A DNA stretch of 64,000 nt from Ruminococcus sp. YE71 (lineage in GTDB: Bacteria; Bacillota; Clostridia; Oscillospirales; Ruminococcaceae). Location: the NCBI RefSeq assembly GCF_900119155.1, contig NZ_FPIR01000008.1:109268-173267 (forward strand), given 5' to 3'. Below, in pieces: positions 1 to 8,520 of this stretch; within the stretch, counting starts at the first letter, position 1; every line of letters starts with the position of its first letter. A model generated the notes under the pieces. It had not been told where the DNA came from. It did no database searches and saw nothing but the letters and a program-made list of their open reading frames with translations. The translations under genes were made by a program, and so were the position numbers.

Positions 1-326
1 CGGGCGGTCAGCTACAGCGTGCCTGCATCTGCCGAAGCATGATAAACGACCCGAAGATGATATTCGCGGATGAACCTACAGGCGCTCTCAACCGCTCCAG
101 CTCAGATGAGGTCATGAACGAACTGCTCTCCCTCAACCGCGAGGGAACGACCGTCATGTGCGTGACCCATGACCCGAAGGTCGCGGCAAAGTGCAGCAGA
201 GTGCTCTATCTCGTTGACGGCGGCATCGTCGGGGAGAAAGAGCTGGGACACTTCGAGGGCGGCGACAAGGAGCTCCGCGACAGGGAAAGAGAGCTCAACA
301 ACTGGCTGATGGAACAGGGTTGGTAA
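1..326 (+). CDS. ABC transporter ATP-binding protein, C-terminal part (cut by window start)
   Basis: The reading frame is open from base 3 and enters in the ABC signature (GGQLQRA), followed by Walker B (MIFADEPTGAL) and the switch histidine in CVTHDP. These parts identify an ATPase that powers a transporter of the MacB/LolD/BceA type; its N-terminal half with Walker A lies outside the window. About 107 residues are visible. The D-loop reads ALNRSS, with Asn where most family members have Asp. The tail (KELRDRERELNNWL) is charged and probably helical. The substrate cannot be told from this fragment. Confidence 0.9.
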   Translation, partial: GGQLQRACICRSMINDPKMIFADEPTGALNRSSSDEVMNELLSLNREGTTVMCVTHDPKVAAKCSRVLYLVDGGIVGEKELGHFEGGDKELRDRERELNNWLMEQGW

Positions 327-344
327 TTTTTTAACAATTAGCTA

Positions 345-373
345 TAGACAAAGTTTATAGTATATGCTATAAT
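345..373 (+). promoter_or_regulatory. Promoter of tatD
   Basis: TAGACA (345-350), a 17-bp spacer and TATAAT (368-373). Transcription should start near 380, at the foot of the hairpin described next. Confidence 0.75.
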
Positions 374-376
374 ATA

Positions 377-409
377 AAGTGGCTCTTCGATAACACGGAG
401 AGTCACTTT
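377..409 (+). other. Stem-loop in the tatD 5' leader
   Basis: The 11-base arms AAAGTGGCTCT (377-387) and AGAGTCACTTT (399-409) pair with one G-U, around an 11-base loop. It lies just downstream of the predicted transcription start and has no long U tract after it. It may stabilise the 5' end of the mRNA or end transcripts coming from the upstream ABC gene. Confidence 0.5.
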
Positions 410-428
410 AATGTTACGGGAGAAAAAC

Positions 429-1208
429 ATGAATATAAAATATTATGATATAGGGCTGAACCTGTTCTGCCGACAGTTCAAAGACCCTGACGGCATAATC
501 GCAGCCGCCGAAAAAGCAGGGGTAAAGTGCATCCTCACGGGCAGCGATACCGATGAGAACCGCCTTGTGGCAGGTTACGTCGGCGGACACGGCCTGTACG
601 GTACGGCAGGCATTCACCCCCACAACGCCGACCATGCCGATGAGAGCGATTTTACGGCTATCAGAAAATACGTCACGGAGAATGAGCGCATCGTGGCTGT
701 GGGCGAATGCGGGCTCGATTACGACAGGATGTTCTCGACACGCGAGAATCAAATAGCGTGCCTCAGACGTCACATCGAGATATCAGCCGAGACAGGCAAG
801 CCGATGTTCCTGCACGAACGTGACGCTGCCGACGACCTTATCGACTGTTTCGAGCCGTTCCCCGAGATATGCTCAAGGTCGGTGGTTCATTGTTTTACGG
901 GCAGACGCGAGACGATAGAAAAATACCTTGAGATGGGATTCCATATCGGCATCACGGGCTGGATATGCGATGACAGACGTGCAGGCGACCTTCGCGAAGC
1001 GGTAAAGAGCCTGCCTCTCGACCGCGTTCTGCTCGAAACAGATGCGCCTTACCTCACGCCGCGCAACATCAAAGGGCTCGACCGCACGAACGTTCCGCAG
1101 AATATCGTTTACGTAGCACAGGAGCTGGCAAAGCACATGGGCGTGGACACCGACGAGCTCGAAGCGGCTGCAAAGCGCAATACCGAGCGTGTGTTCGGTA
1201 TCGGATAA
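429..1208 (+). CDS. tatD: TatD family metal-dependent DNase
   Basis: A 259-residue TIM-barrel amidohydrolase of the TatD group, which act as metal-dependent 3'-5' exonucleases on DNA with possible roles in repair. It begins MNIKYYDIGLNL, like the E. coli TatD start, rather than the HxH of the YcfH branch. Other family motifs are GIHPHNAD, AVGECGLDYDR, VVHCFTGRR, ITGWICDDRR and LLETDAPYL, covering the metal-binding His, Glu and Asp positions. ATG at 429 is chosen because GGGAG stands 6 bases before it; the in-frame ATG at 411 lies just past the hairpin and lacks a good site. Confidence 0.93.
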   Translation: MNIKYYDIGLNLFCRQFKDPDGIIAAAEKAGVKCILTGSDTDENRLVAGYVGGHGLYGTAGIHPHNADHADESDFTAIRKYVTENERIVAVGECGLDYDRMFSTRENQIACLRRHIEISAETGKPMFLHERDAADDLIDCFEPFPEICSRSVVHCFTGRRETIEKYLEMGFHIGITGWICDDRRAGDLREAVKSLPLDRVLLETDAPYLTPRNIKGLDRTNVPQNIVYVAQELAKHMGVDTDELEAAAKRNTERVFGIG

Positions 1209-1231
1209 GCATGACGGCGGAGTGAGAAAAA

Positions 1232-1924
1232 ATGAGTTTGACTTTTAAAAAGGGTCTGCTACACGGACTTCCGATAGGCGTGGGGTATCTGTCGGTATCA
1301 TTCGGATTCGGGATACAGGCTGTCAGATGCGGCATCTCGGTCGCGGATGCGTCCATCATTTCCCTGACAAACCTGACCTCGGCAGGACAGGCGGCAGGCA
1401 TTGACATCATCGCAGCGCAGGGCACACTTGCCGAAATGGCACTCGTCCAGCTGCTGATAAACCTGAGATACGCGCTGATGGCGCTGTCGCTTTCTCAGAA
1501 ACTCGACAACAGCTTCGGATTTCTGCATCGGCTGATAGCTTCCTACGGCATCACCGATGAGATTTTCGCAGTCTGTGTCGGACAGGAAGAACCCGTCACG
1601 CCGAAGTATATGTACGGCGTTATCTCGGTGGCGACTGTCGGATGGGTGCTCGGAACATTTCTCGGGGCGCTCCTCGGCGAAATACTGCCCGCATCGGTTA
1701 CAGCCGCCCTCGGGCTGATGCTGTACGGAATGTTCATCGCGATCATAATACCGCCTGCGAAAAAGCAGCGCAGCGTGCTGGCAGTCGTGATACTCGCGGC
1801 TCTGCTCAGCGTACTGTGCAAGTATCTTCTGCCGATGCTGACCAGCGGATTCTCCATCATCATCTGTGCGGCGGCGGCTTCGGTATTCGGAGCGCTGCTC
1901 TTTCCGAGAGAGGAGGACGCGTAA
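1232..1924 (+). CDS. azlC: AzlC family branched-chain amino acid exporter, large subunit
   Basis: A 230-residue membrane protein with about five hydrophobic segments. The N-terminus (KGLLHGLPIGVGYLSVSFGFG) and the RYALMALSLSQKL segment are typical of AzlC/YgaZ. Together with AzlD it forms an exporter of branched-chain amino acids or their analogues in the cytoplasmic membrane. The stop codon abuts the azlD start (TAAATG), so the two are translationally coupled. A GGAGTGAG ribosome site precedes the start, 23 bases after tatD. Confidence 0.9.
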   Translation: MSLTFKKGLLHGLPIGVGYLSVSFGFGIQAVRCGISVADASIISLTNLTSAGQAAGIDIIAAQGTLAEMALVQLLINLRYALMALSLSQKLDNSFGFLHRLIASYGITDEIFAVCVGQEEPVTPKYMYGVISVATVGWVLGTFLGALLGEILPASVTAALGLMLYGMFIAIIIPPAKKQRSVLAVVILAALLSVLCKYLLPMLTSGFSIIICAAAASVFGALLFPREEDA

Positions 1925-2224
1925 ATGAGCATTGCCATATACATTCTCGTGATGGCAGGGGTGACTTACCTGATAAGGATGCTGCCCTTCACCTTCTTCA
2001 CGAAGAAGATAGAATCGAGATTCCTGCGCAGTTTTCTTTACTACGTGCCATACGCCGTGCTCAGCGCCATGACCTTTCCTGCGATATTCTACGCTACGGG
2101 CAACACAGTTTCCTCGGCAGTCGGCACGGCAGCCGCGCTGATACTCGCATTCCTCGATCTTCCGCTGATAGCCGTCGCAGTCGCGGCGTCGGGAACGGCT
2201 TTCGTTACGGGGCTTTTTCTATAA
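1925..2224 (+). CDS. azlD: AzlD family branched-chain amino acid exporter, small subunit
   Basis: A 99-residue protein with about three membrane segments. The motif TYLIRMLPF near the N-terminus and the FLRSFLYYVPYAVLSAMTFP segment are characteristic of AzlD/YgaH. It starts directly at the azlC stop codon, and the two products are expected to form one complex. No clear terminator follows. Confidence 0.9.
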   Translation: MSIAIYILVMAGVTYLIRMLPFTFFTKKIESRFLRSFLYYVPYAVLSAMTFPAIFYATGNTVSSAVGTAAALILAFLDLPLIAVAVAASGTAFVTGLFL

Positions 2225-2323
2225 CGCTTTGTTTGTGCTTTCTGTGGTTTTTCTTTAGGGAGAACCTCCGCCAATAGCATTTCGACTTGAAACAGGTATA
2301 ATAACGGTAAGAAGGAGCGGCGT

Positions 2324-2926
2324 ATGAGAAAGAAAACGGAGATTATTACGGCGATAGCTTTTTTGATGCTTTCGGGGTGTGCTTCGGACAGCTCCGAGCC
2401 CGTTCAGACCGAAACGGCACCTGCTTCTGCCGCGTCAGTGACCACTGTCATCGAAACGGAAACGGTCACCGAGACTACTACCGAACTGACCGAACCCGTT
2501 TCATCGGCTGCGGAAGAGACAGAAACGAGCGCTGTTCAGACAGGTCTGCTGTCTTCCGCAGACGACATCGCGCTTTCTGACATCAGCGGTGACGGCAGCT
2601 GCTACTCGTTTGAGTACGGCGGCATAAGCTTCACGGCGAACTGTCAGCCCGACAACTGGCAGATAGTCGATTCGTACCTCATCACCAACAGAAACGACAT
2701 GGTGGTGATATGTCAGGCGCTCATCGACATACAGCCCATCCACGGCAACGACTTCAAAAGCTACAGGACTGCCGAGGACATGGCTGACGAATGGGTGCAG
2801 CACAACCTCGCCTATGAGATGCTTCCCGACGGTCACAGGTGGAAAAGCCGCGCTAAGGACGTAGATTTCGACCCTGCGGATCAGGGAAAGTCAATGTACG
2901 AGATGTTCATTTCACGGACAAGCTGA
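2324..2926 (+). CDS. Predicted lipoprotein of unknown function
   Basis: A 200-residue protein with a type II signal peptide: positively charged MRKKTE, a hydrophobic stretch, and the lipobox LSGC with the anchored Cys near residue 19. Residues about 20-75 form a Thr/Ser/Glu-rich linker, as in many clostridial surface lipoproteins. A compact domain follows (about 85-200: YSFEYGGISFTANCQP, VVICQALIDIQ, TAEDMADEWVQHNL), which I do not recognise. The start is backed by an AGAAGGAG ribosome site. It probably ends at the terminator at 2936-2988. Confidence 0.8.
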   Translation: MRKKTEIITAIAFLMLSGCASDSSEPVQTETAPASAASVTTVIETETVTETTTELTEPVSSAAEETETSAVQTGLLSSADDIALSDISGDGSCYSFEYGGISFTANCQPDNWQIVDSYLITNRNDMVVICQALIDIQPIHGNDFKSYRTAEDMADEWVQHNLAYEMLPDGHRWKSRAKDVDFDPADQGKSMYEMFISRTS

Positions 2927-2935
2927 AACGCATAT

Positions 2936-2988
2936 AAGCAAAATGATCGGTATTGCCCGAACAGGCGATACCGATCTTCATTTTGCTT
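2936..2988. terminator. Bidirectional terminator between converging genes
   Basis: AAGCAAAATG (2936-2945) pairs with CATTTTGCTT (2979-2988), with an inner stem GATCGGTAT/ATACCGATC. The A- and T-rich outer arms give U-rich tails on both strands, fitting the convergent genes on either side. Confidence 0.8.
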
Positions 2989-3000
2989 TCCTTTATTCCG

Positions 3001-3666
3001 TTATTCGATAGGAAGGACTCTGTCATAGAGAACGCTCACCTTGTCGATGTCCTTGTCAACGTGGAAATGGCCTGCATACCAGCGCTTGAAATCCAGCTCG
3101 CGGAGAAGCCACTCAAAGTACCCAGTGAGCTCCGCATCGTGGACGTCGGGCACTTTGCCGAGACGGATGATGGTGCTTTCGGGGATGTTGTGGGTCAGCA
3201 CATAATCGACCTTCTTACCGATGCGCTCAAGGGTCTTTGAGGCGTTGTCGTAGTCTTCCTTCGACGGCTTTTCCTCCTTCCACCAGCTGAAATGCTCGGT
3301 GCGCATAGGCTTATCAACAGAGTAAGCTCCTCCGAAGGCGAAGAAGCTCCTGCCCTCGATAGTGAAGCACTCCCCTCTCATCATGTGGAAGATGTTTCTG
3401 CCGACCTGATGGGCTTTGCCGCCGTTCCAGTCGATGACAGGATACTGTCCGAGCAGGTCGAAGTTTTCATGATTTCCGTCAACAAACGCGATGGTGAATT
3501 TTTCGTCCTGCAAGTGCTTGAGCCTTATCCTGCTGCTGACATCATCCCATACGAATCCGAAGTCTCCGCAGATAATGAGGGTGTCGCCCTCACCGATCTT
3601 GATGTCACGAAGCCTGTAAAGCATTTCGTCATAATAGCCGTGGGTATCTCCTGTTACGTAGATCAT
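3001..3666 (-). CDS. Calcineurin-like metallophosphoesterase
   Basis: A 221-residue protein with the whole metallophosphoesterase motif set in order: GDTHG at the N-terminus, GDFGFVWD, FVDGNHENF, VLTHNIP and YAGHFHVD. These residues bind two metal ions. The substrate cannot be told; the family includes protein phosphatases and nucleotide phosphodiesterases. An AAGGAGG site precedes the ATG. It is the last gene of a likely (-) operon after the acetyltransferase and the deaminase, 39 bases downstream of the latter. Confidence 0.88.
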   Translation of the reverse strand: MIYVTGDTHGYYDEMLYRLRDIKIGEGDTLIICGDFGFVWDDVSSRIRLKHLQDEKFTIAFVDGNHENFDLLGQYPVIDWNGGKAHQVGRNIFHMMRGECFTIEGRSFFAFGGAYSVDKPMRTEHFSWWKEEKPSKEDYDNASKTLERIGKKVDYVLTHNIPESTIIRLGKVPDVHDAELTGYFEWLLRELDFKRWYAGHFHVDKDIDKVSVLYDRVLPIE

Positions 3667-3705
3667 AAATGATCGACCTCCTTCTGAAAAATTTTAAATC
3701 GAATA

Positions 3706-4104
3706 TTATTTTATCCACCACTCGGGAGTAAGCTCGCCGAGGGTCATTATCCTGCCTGTTTCCATATCCATCATGATCTCGATATCCTGATATCTTCCCG
3801 GCATCAGCTGGACCATCAGCTCTCGGCAGGCGCCGCAGGGGGCTCCCGAACTGCCGTCGGGAAGAATAGCGAGCACCTTGTCGATCTCATACTCACCGTT
3901 CGTTATCATGTTGAAAATGGCGTTTCTTTCGGCACAAATGCCGAGTGTTGAAGCGGTGTCTATGCAGACACCCGTGTATATCTTCCCCGACTTCGACAGC
4001 ACAGCCGCCGATACCTCGCCGCCCGAAACGTAGTCCGAGATCTGTCTGAAGCCCTTGACTGCGGCAGCGGCTTCGTACATCTCATTCCAGATCTTATCCA
4101 TCAT
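3706..4104 (-). CDS. Cytidine deaminase-like zinc hydrolase
   Basis: About 131 residues with the zinc deaminase signature GICAERNAIF (proton-shuttle Glu) and SGAPCGACRE (two zinc Cys). The substrate loop before CAE reads CIDTAST rather than the NIENAS type of true cytidine deaminase, so the substrate may differ; blasticidin-deaminase-like proteins are an alternative. The window also carries a canonical cdd at 9302. The start is ATG ATG at 4104/4101 and overlaps the stop of the preceding gene; the second ATG has better spacing from AAGGAG. Confidence 0.85.
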   Translation of the reverse strand: MMDKIWNEMYEAAAAVKGFRQISDYVSGGEVSAAVLSKSGKIYTGVCIDTASTLGICAERNAIFNMITNGEYEIDKVLAILPDGSSGAPCGACRELMVQLMPGRYQDIEIMMDMETGRIMTLGELTPEWWIK

Positions 4105-4622
4105 TATCTCCTTATGATATATCTGTTTACTGTGAATGTTGTGTTTTTCAGCGGAAAAAGCTCCTCATCGGTGCGGACAAGTTCACCGCCGCATTTTTCG
4201 ATAACACGGTTTGAACCGATATTCTCACGAACCGCGTCGATATGTATCCGCTCGTATCCCTGCTCAAAAAGATACCCGACCACCTTTTTGCAGGCTTCGG
4301 TCATGATGCCCCTGCCCCAGTATGCCCTTGAAAGAGCGTAACCGATAACAGGTTCGCCATCGAGATACCCGACCACGTCTATGCCGCCGATCAGCTTATG
4401 TTCGCTTTTCAGCTCAACAGCAAAATTCAGACGTTCGGGCTTTTCGTATTCCTTCACCCACATATCCACGATCGATGCTGACACATCAACGCTCGTGTGG
4501 GTGTCCCATGTCAGGTACTTTGAGACCTCGGGGTCGCTTGCCCAGTTGTCATATACCGCCTGCGCATCCGAAGTCTCGAAGGGTCTCAGCAGCAGACGTT
4601 CTGTTTCCAATGTTAATTTCAT
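4104..4622 (-). CDS. GNAT family N-acetyltransferase (RimJ/RimL type)
   Basis: A 172-residue protein beginning MKLTLETERLLLRPF, the usual opening of the Acetyltransf_3 group that modifies protein N-termini or small molecules. The acetyl-CoA loop is seen as GRGIMTEA, and the C-terminal part (RENIGSNRVIEKCG) is also typical. ATG at 4622 is chosen because AGGAGA precedes it; the frame stays open upstream but would run into the rplS terminator. It heads the group acetyltransferase-deaminase-phosphoesterase with overlapping or close genes. Confidence 0.87.
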   Translation of the reverse strand: MKLTLETERLLLRPFETSDAQAVYDNWASDPEVSKYLTWDTHTSVDVSASIVDMWVKEYEKPERLNFAVELKSEHKLIGGIDVVGYLDGEPVIGYALSRAYWGRGIMTEACKKVVGYLFEQGYERIHIDAVRENIGSNRVIEKCGGELVRTDEELFPLKNTTFTVNRYIIRR

Positions 4623-4747
4623 AATGTCTCCTGTTCCGATGCGCGGCTGTTGTGCGGAGATCAGCAAATATTTTTTCAGATTCCTTCTCAAAACAGCACA
4701 CATCTGTTCTGTAATTATCAATACACCCCGCAAGTACGATTCAATAA

Positions 4748-4785
4748 CAAAAAAAATGAGCCGATGCCTAAAAAAGCATCGGCTC
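4748..4785 (-). terminator. Intrinsic terminator of rplS
   Basis: A perfect 10-bp stem GAGCCGATGC/GCATCGGCTC with an 8-base loop, followed on the (-) strand by A and a run of eight U. It lies 17 bases past the rplS stop. Confidence 0.93.
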
Positions 4786-4802
4786 ACATCATCAAGCTGG
4801 AA

Positions 4803-5150
4803 TTACTTGATAGCTTCCTTTACCTTAGCAGCCTTACCCACTCTGTCACGCAGGTAGTACAGCTTAGCGCGGCGTACCTTACCGGGTCTTACGATCTCTA
4901 CCTTCTCAACAGACGGAGAATGTACAGGGAAAACTCTCTCGATACCGCAGCCGTGTGCTACTCTTCTTACTGTAAAGGTCTCGCTGATGCCGCCGTGCTT
5001 CTTTGCGATGATAGTACCCTCGAAGATCTGGATACGGCTGGGCTTGTCGCCCTCCTTGATCCTTACGTGTACCTTAACAAGGTCGCCGACGTTGAGTACG
5101 GGCAGCTCCTTCTTTAAGCTGTCCTGTGCGATGAGCTTTAATGCGTCCAT
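4803..5150 (-). CDS. rplS: Large ribosomal subunit protein bL19
   Basis: A 115-residue ribosomal protein at the 30S-50S interface. Family motifs are plain: [49 protein letters not shown] and [14 protein letters not shown] at 5150 is chosen because AGGAGG stands 8 bases before it; the longer frame to 5180 has no such support. It is transcribed alone from its own promoter (5336-5364) and ends at a strong terminator. The usual neighbours trmD and rimM are not in this window. Confidence 0.97.
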   Translation of the reverse strand: MDALKLIAQDSLKKELPVLNVGDLVKVHVRIKEGDKPSRIQIFEGTIIAKKHGGISETFTVRRVAHGCGIERVFPVHSPSVEKVEIVRPGKVRRAKLYYLRDRVGKAAKVKEAIK

Positions 5151-5330
5151 TACTAAAACCTCCTGATGATTTTCAGACATTCATACGCCTTACGGCTCAT
5201 TCACCCGAACGAGCAAGGTCAGAGGACTGTCCGCTTTAATGTCGTGCTGCGCACCTTTTGCCGCAGCTTGGCATTAACTCCCGTCTGAGAAAGTACAGAC
5301 GGATGCCGTTTTCACGGCACTTCAAATGCT
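5151..5330 (-). promoter_or_regulatory. Structured 5' leader of rplS (candidate L19 autoregulatory leader)
   Basis: About 175 transcribed bases separate the promoter from the rplS start. Read on the (-) strand they hold a hairpin GTGCCGT..ACGGCA, then a 6-bp stem CGTCTG/CAGACG, then GC-rich stretches before the ribosome site. L19 leaders are known in Firmicutes, where the protein binds its own mRNA; that this is one is inference from position and folding potential only. Confidence 0.45.
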
Positions 5331-5335
5331 TAACT

Positions 5336-5364
5336 ATTATACCATATTATCCAGCGCATTTCAA
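5336..5364 (-). promoter_or_regulatory. Promoter of rplS
   Basis: On the (-) strand: TTGAAA, a 17-bp spacer ending TGG, and TATAAT. It is an extended -10 promoter. Confidence 0.88.
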
Positions 5365-5371
5365 TAGGCAC

Positions 5372-6085
5372 TTATACAAAATCAGCGCCATTAACCGCAA
5401 GAATTTTTGTGCGTGTTGTATATATCTGTTCGGGCTCACATTCCGCGTAAGCAAAAAACGCGTCAGTAACTACCGAAGTGTTGAGGTTGAACTCCCCGCC
5501 CGCGGGAAGACGCAGTTTCAGATGCAGAATATTCCCGTCAGCTTCGGCGGAAACAACGGTGATATGCGGCTTTATGTCGATAAGCTTCACACCGGGCTGT
5601 TTTCTGCCCTTTTTCGGCTTGGTGCGCTTCTCGATGAGTATCTCATCCTGCGAGATGAAACCCTCCCACTTCGCAAGCATTTCATCGGCAGAAGAAGACA
5701 GCTCCGCTGCAATATCATACTCGGCGGCGGCTATCTCGGTATGCTTCATCACCGGACGTGCCGCGTTAACAAAGTACAGACCCTCGGGCATCGAGGAATT
5801 CAGCATCTCCACGACCTTGTCGAATGGGATGTCCTCGGTCAGCGCTACGTCGAGTATTTCGATCCTGCTGTCTGTGCCGAGGGGCAGCGCGAGCGGAAAC
5901 ATAAGGTACGCGTGGGGATTGAAGCCCTGCGTATACCATATCGGCACTTTCGCTCGCTTGATGGCACGCTGCATCGTGCGCATGAGATCGAGGTGCGAAA
6001 TATACCGCGCTCTGCCCTCTTTAGCGAAGGTCAGGCGGTAATCCCACCGCTCGACTATTAGATTCTGATTTTTTGGCATCAACAT
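5372..6085 (-). CDS. TIGR03936 family radical-SAM-associated protein (DUF2344)
   Basis: A 237-residue protein opening with WDYRLTFAKEGRARYISHLD and continuing RTMQRAIKRAKVPIWYTQG and PHAYLMFPLALPLG, the hallmarks of the DUF2344/TIGR03936 family. These proteins occur next to, or fused to the C-terminus of, the TIGR03960 radical SAM protein; here the partner is at 6624-8486 with an acetyltransferase between them. The function is unknown; a role in RNA modification has been suggested from context. The start may be the second ATG (6079); the ribosome site is weak. Confidence 0.85.
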   Translation of the reverse strand: MLMPKNQNLIVERWDYRLTFAKEGRARYISHLDLMRTMQRAIKRAKVPIWYTQGFNPHAYLMFPLALPLGTDSRIEILDVALTEDIPFDKVVEMLNSSMPEGLYFVNAARPVMKHTEIAAAEYDIAAELSSSADEMLAKWEGFISQDEILIEKRTKPKKGRKQPGVKLIDIKPHITVVSAEADGNILHLKLRLPAGGEFNLNTSVVTDAFFAYAECEPEQIYTTRTKILAVNGADFV

Positions 6086-6114
6086 ATTATCACTACCGTT
6101 CGGTCAATAAACGT

Positions 6115-6627
6115 TCATGGCTTTCTGAGGTCAAGATACATCAGGTCGAAGTCGATGTATTCGCCGTCTATCCTGAAATAGGCGGGCGACCTGCCAAACC
6201 TCACGAAGCCGTATTTTTCATATAGATGTATGGCGGCTGAGTTATCGCTTCTCACTTCGAGGTCGATGATCTCCGTGCCGCTCTCCTCTGCAAAGGCTAT
6301 GAGCTCTTCCATCAGCATACTGCCGACTCCCCTGCCCCAGTACGCCTTTCTCACGGCGATACCGAGTTCTGCGCGATGAGACATCCGTCTCGGGAGTGCT
6401 GTCAGACTCGCGTCGCCGATTATCTCACCGCCGAGCACAGCGACAAGCTCCGTGCTTCGTTTATCGGCAAGCACACTTTCCAGATAATCCCTCTCGCTAT
6501 CGGCTGTTATCGGAAGCCCCTCGGCTCCGAACGTGAGATTATCGCTCTCGCCGCCGATGGCTTTCAGGTATTCTATCATCGCTTCCGCGTCCGCGGCGGC
6601 CGCTTCACGTATAATCAGCTCGCTCAT
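6115..6627 (-). CDS. GNAT family N-acetyltransferase
   Basis: A 170-residue GNAT enzyme. The acetyl-CoA binding segment is LGIAVRKAYWGRGVGSMLMEEL, followed by LEVRSDNSAAIHLYEKYGFV. It starts with an ATGA overlap on the stop of the radical SAM gene, so the two are translationally coupled. The substrate is unknown. Its place between two genes that are adjacent or fused in other genomes suggests either a chance insertion or a linked role. Confidence 0.88.
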   Translation of the reverse strand: MSELIIREAAAADAEAMIEYLKAIGGESDNLTFGAEGLPITADSERDYLESVLADKRSTELVAVLGGEIIGDASLTALPRRMSHRAELGIAVRKAYWGRGVGSMLMEELIAFAEESGTEIIDLEVRSDNSAAIHLYEKYGFVRFGRSPAYFRIDGEYIDFDLMYLDLRKP

Positions 6628-8486
6628 AAGTGCTGTGTACCTTTGCAGTAAGTTCCGCCGTAGCCGCTGCCGATGCCGCAGCCCGAACAGCCCTCTGCAC
6701 AGTTGCGGGTCGTCACCGCCTCATGAGCCTTCTTGTTCTCGCGGATGAGGAATTCCCTCGAAACAAGATAATCAAGGTGCGACCAGGGCATGACTTCATC
6801 ATATCCGCGGCGGCGGTTTGCGTAAAACTCCCTGTCGATACCGCACTCGGTGAACGCCTCATCCCAAAGATCGGGGCGGAAATGCTCGTCCCAGCTGTCG
6901 AGGGTGCAGCCCTTTTTCCACGCTGTGTAGATGACATCGCAGATGCGCCTGTCACCCCTCGCGAGCACCGCTTCGAGCATCGAAACAGGCTGCTGATGGT
7001 AGGAGAAACGTATCTTCTTCGACTTGATAGCGTCGATTATCAGCTTCTGCTTGCGTTCGATATCCTCGGGCATAGCCTGCGGCTCGAACTCGAAGGGCGT
7101 GAAGGGCTTCGGCACGAATGTCGCGGTCGAGACAGACACCTGAATCGAGCTTGCCCTGACCTCACGCGGAGTCGAGTAGTACAGATCTACGACCTTATGA
7201 GCAAGGTCGGCGATACCCAGCACGTCCTCGTCGGTCTCCTCGGGCAGACCGAGCATGAAATACAGCTTGACCGTACCGTAGCCTGCTTCAAACGCCATCT
7301 TGCAGGTGTGCATTATCTCGTCCTCGGTGATGTTTTTGTTTATGACGTCGCGCAGGTGTTGAGTGCCTGCTTCGGGAGCGAATGTAAGTCCGCTTTTTCG
7401 GACACTTGCTATCTTTTCGAGAAGCTCCTCACTGAACTTGTCGATGCGAAGGCTCGGCAGGGAGAGGTTGATGTTCTCGCTGTCGGTGTAGCCTGCAAGG
7501 GTATCGAGAAGCGTTTCTATCTGCGGATGGTCGCTGGTCGAAAGAGAGGACAGCGACACCTGCTCGTAACCCGTCTGCTCGCAGAGACACTTCGTCTGGT
7601 GTTCGATAGTACCGATGCTCTTTTCGCGGAAGGGACGGTAGATAAAGCCTGCCTGACAGAACCTGCATCCTCTGATGCACCCTCTGAGCACTTCCACAAC
7701 AGCACGGTCGTGAACGATGGACGTAAACGGAACAACAAAGCTCTCGGGGTAGTAGGAATGTTCAAGGTCGGTGATGACACGCTTTTTAACGGTCTCGGGA
7801 ACGCCCTCGCGGTTCGGCTTCACCGACTCCACAGTGCCGTCCTCATTGTAGCTGACGTCATAGAAAGAAGGCACATAGATGCCGTCTATCTTCGCGGCTT
7901 CGCGCAGGAATTCCTCCTTCGACAGATGCGATGGCTTCATGCGCTCGTAAAGCTCCATCAGCTCGCAGTTGACCTCCTCGCCCTCGCCGATGATGAACAG
8001 ATCGAAGAAATCCGCCATAGGCTCGGGGTCACATACGCAGGGGCCTCCGCCGACGACTATCGGCGTAAGCTCGTGACGGTCACGCGAATGCACGGGCAGA
8101 CCTGCAAGGTCGAGCATTTCGAGAACGTTCGTGTAGCTCAGCTCGTACTGGAGCGTGAACCCGATGAAGTCAAAATCCCGTATCGGGTCAAGACTTTCGA
8201 GAGCGTAGAGCGGTATGTCGTTCTCGCGCATCTTCTGTCCGAAGTCTTTTTCGGGCATGAAAACGCGCTCGCACCACCAGTTCGGACGGCTGTTTTTCAG
8301 TCCGTAGAGTATCTTCATACCGAGGTGGCTCATGCCGACGTCATACACGTCGGGGAAACAGAACGCAAAGCGCACATTCACCTGCGACTTGTCCTTGACC
8401 ACCTGACCCAGCTCACCGCCGATATACCGTGCGGGACGCTGTATTTTCAGCAGGAGCTTTTCTATTTTTTGCTGTATTTCTTTCAT
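6624..8486 (-). CDS. TIGR03960 family B12-binding radical SAM protein
   Basis: A 620-residue enzyme. An N-terminal cobalamin-binding-like domain (about 35-170: RFAFCFPDVYDVGMSHLGMKIL, IGFTLQYELSYTNVLEML) is followed by the radical SAM core with the cluster motif CIRGCRFCQAG (CxxxCxxC) near residue 270, and a C-terminal part with GDRRICDVIYTAWKKG. The C-terminus has clustered Cys (NCAEGCSGCGIG). The family reaction is not established. AAGGA precedes the ATG. The gene lies 34 bases downstream of the mazG-like gene and shares its promoter. Confidence 0.9.
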   Translation of the reverse strand: MKEIQQKIEKLLLKIQRPARYIGGELGQVVKDKSQVNVRFAFCFPDVYDVGMSHLGMKILYGLKNSRPNWWCERVFMPEKDFGQKMRENDIPLYALESLDPIRDFDFIGFTLQYELSYTNVLEMLDLAGLPVHSRDRHELTPIVVGGGPCVCDPEPMADFFDLFIIGEGEEVNCELMELYERMKPSHLSKEEFLREAAKIDGIYVPSFYDVSYNEDGTVESVKPNREGVPETVKKRVITDLEHSYYPESFVVPFTSIVHDRAVVEVLRGCIRGCRFCQAGFIYRPFREKSIGTIEHQTKCLCEQTGYEQVSLSSLSTSDHPQIETLLDTLAGYTDSENINLSLPSLRIDKFSEELLEKIASVRKSGLTFAPEAGTQHLRDVINKNITEDEIMHTCKMAFEAGYGTVKLYFMLGLPEETDEDVLGIADLAHKVVDLYYSTPREVRASSIQVSVSTATFVPKPFTPFEFEPQAMPEDIERKQKLIIDAIKSKKIRFSYHQQPVSMLEAVLARGDRRICDVIYTAWKKGCTLDSWDEHFRPDLWDEAFTECGIDREFYANRRRGYDEVMPWSHLDYLVSREFLIRENKKAHEAVTTRNCAEGCSGCGIGSGYGGTYCKGTQHL

Positions 8487-8520
8487 GTTAAATGTCCTTT
8501 TTCGCCGTAATGATCCAAGC

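Noticed and set aside
2288..2302. Promoter TTGAAA plus TATAAT before the 2324 lipoprotein
   Set aside because: The spacer is only about 10 bp; with a proper 17-bp spacing the -35 would be ATAGCA. Only the -10 is convincing.
6630..8510. Long (+) open frame antisense to the radical SAM gene
   Set aside because: It mirrors the codon structure of the real gene, has no family motifs and no ribosome site. The same holds for 11925-14339 (-) against pheT and 41758-43227 (-) against the surface protein.
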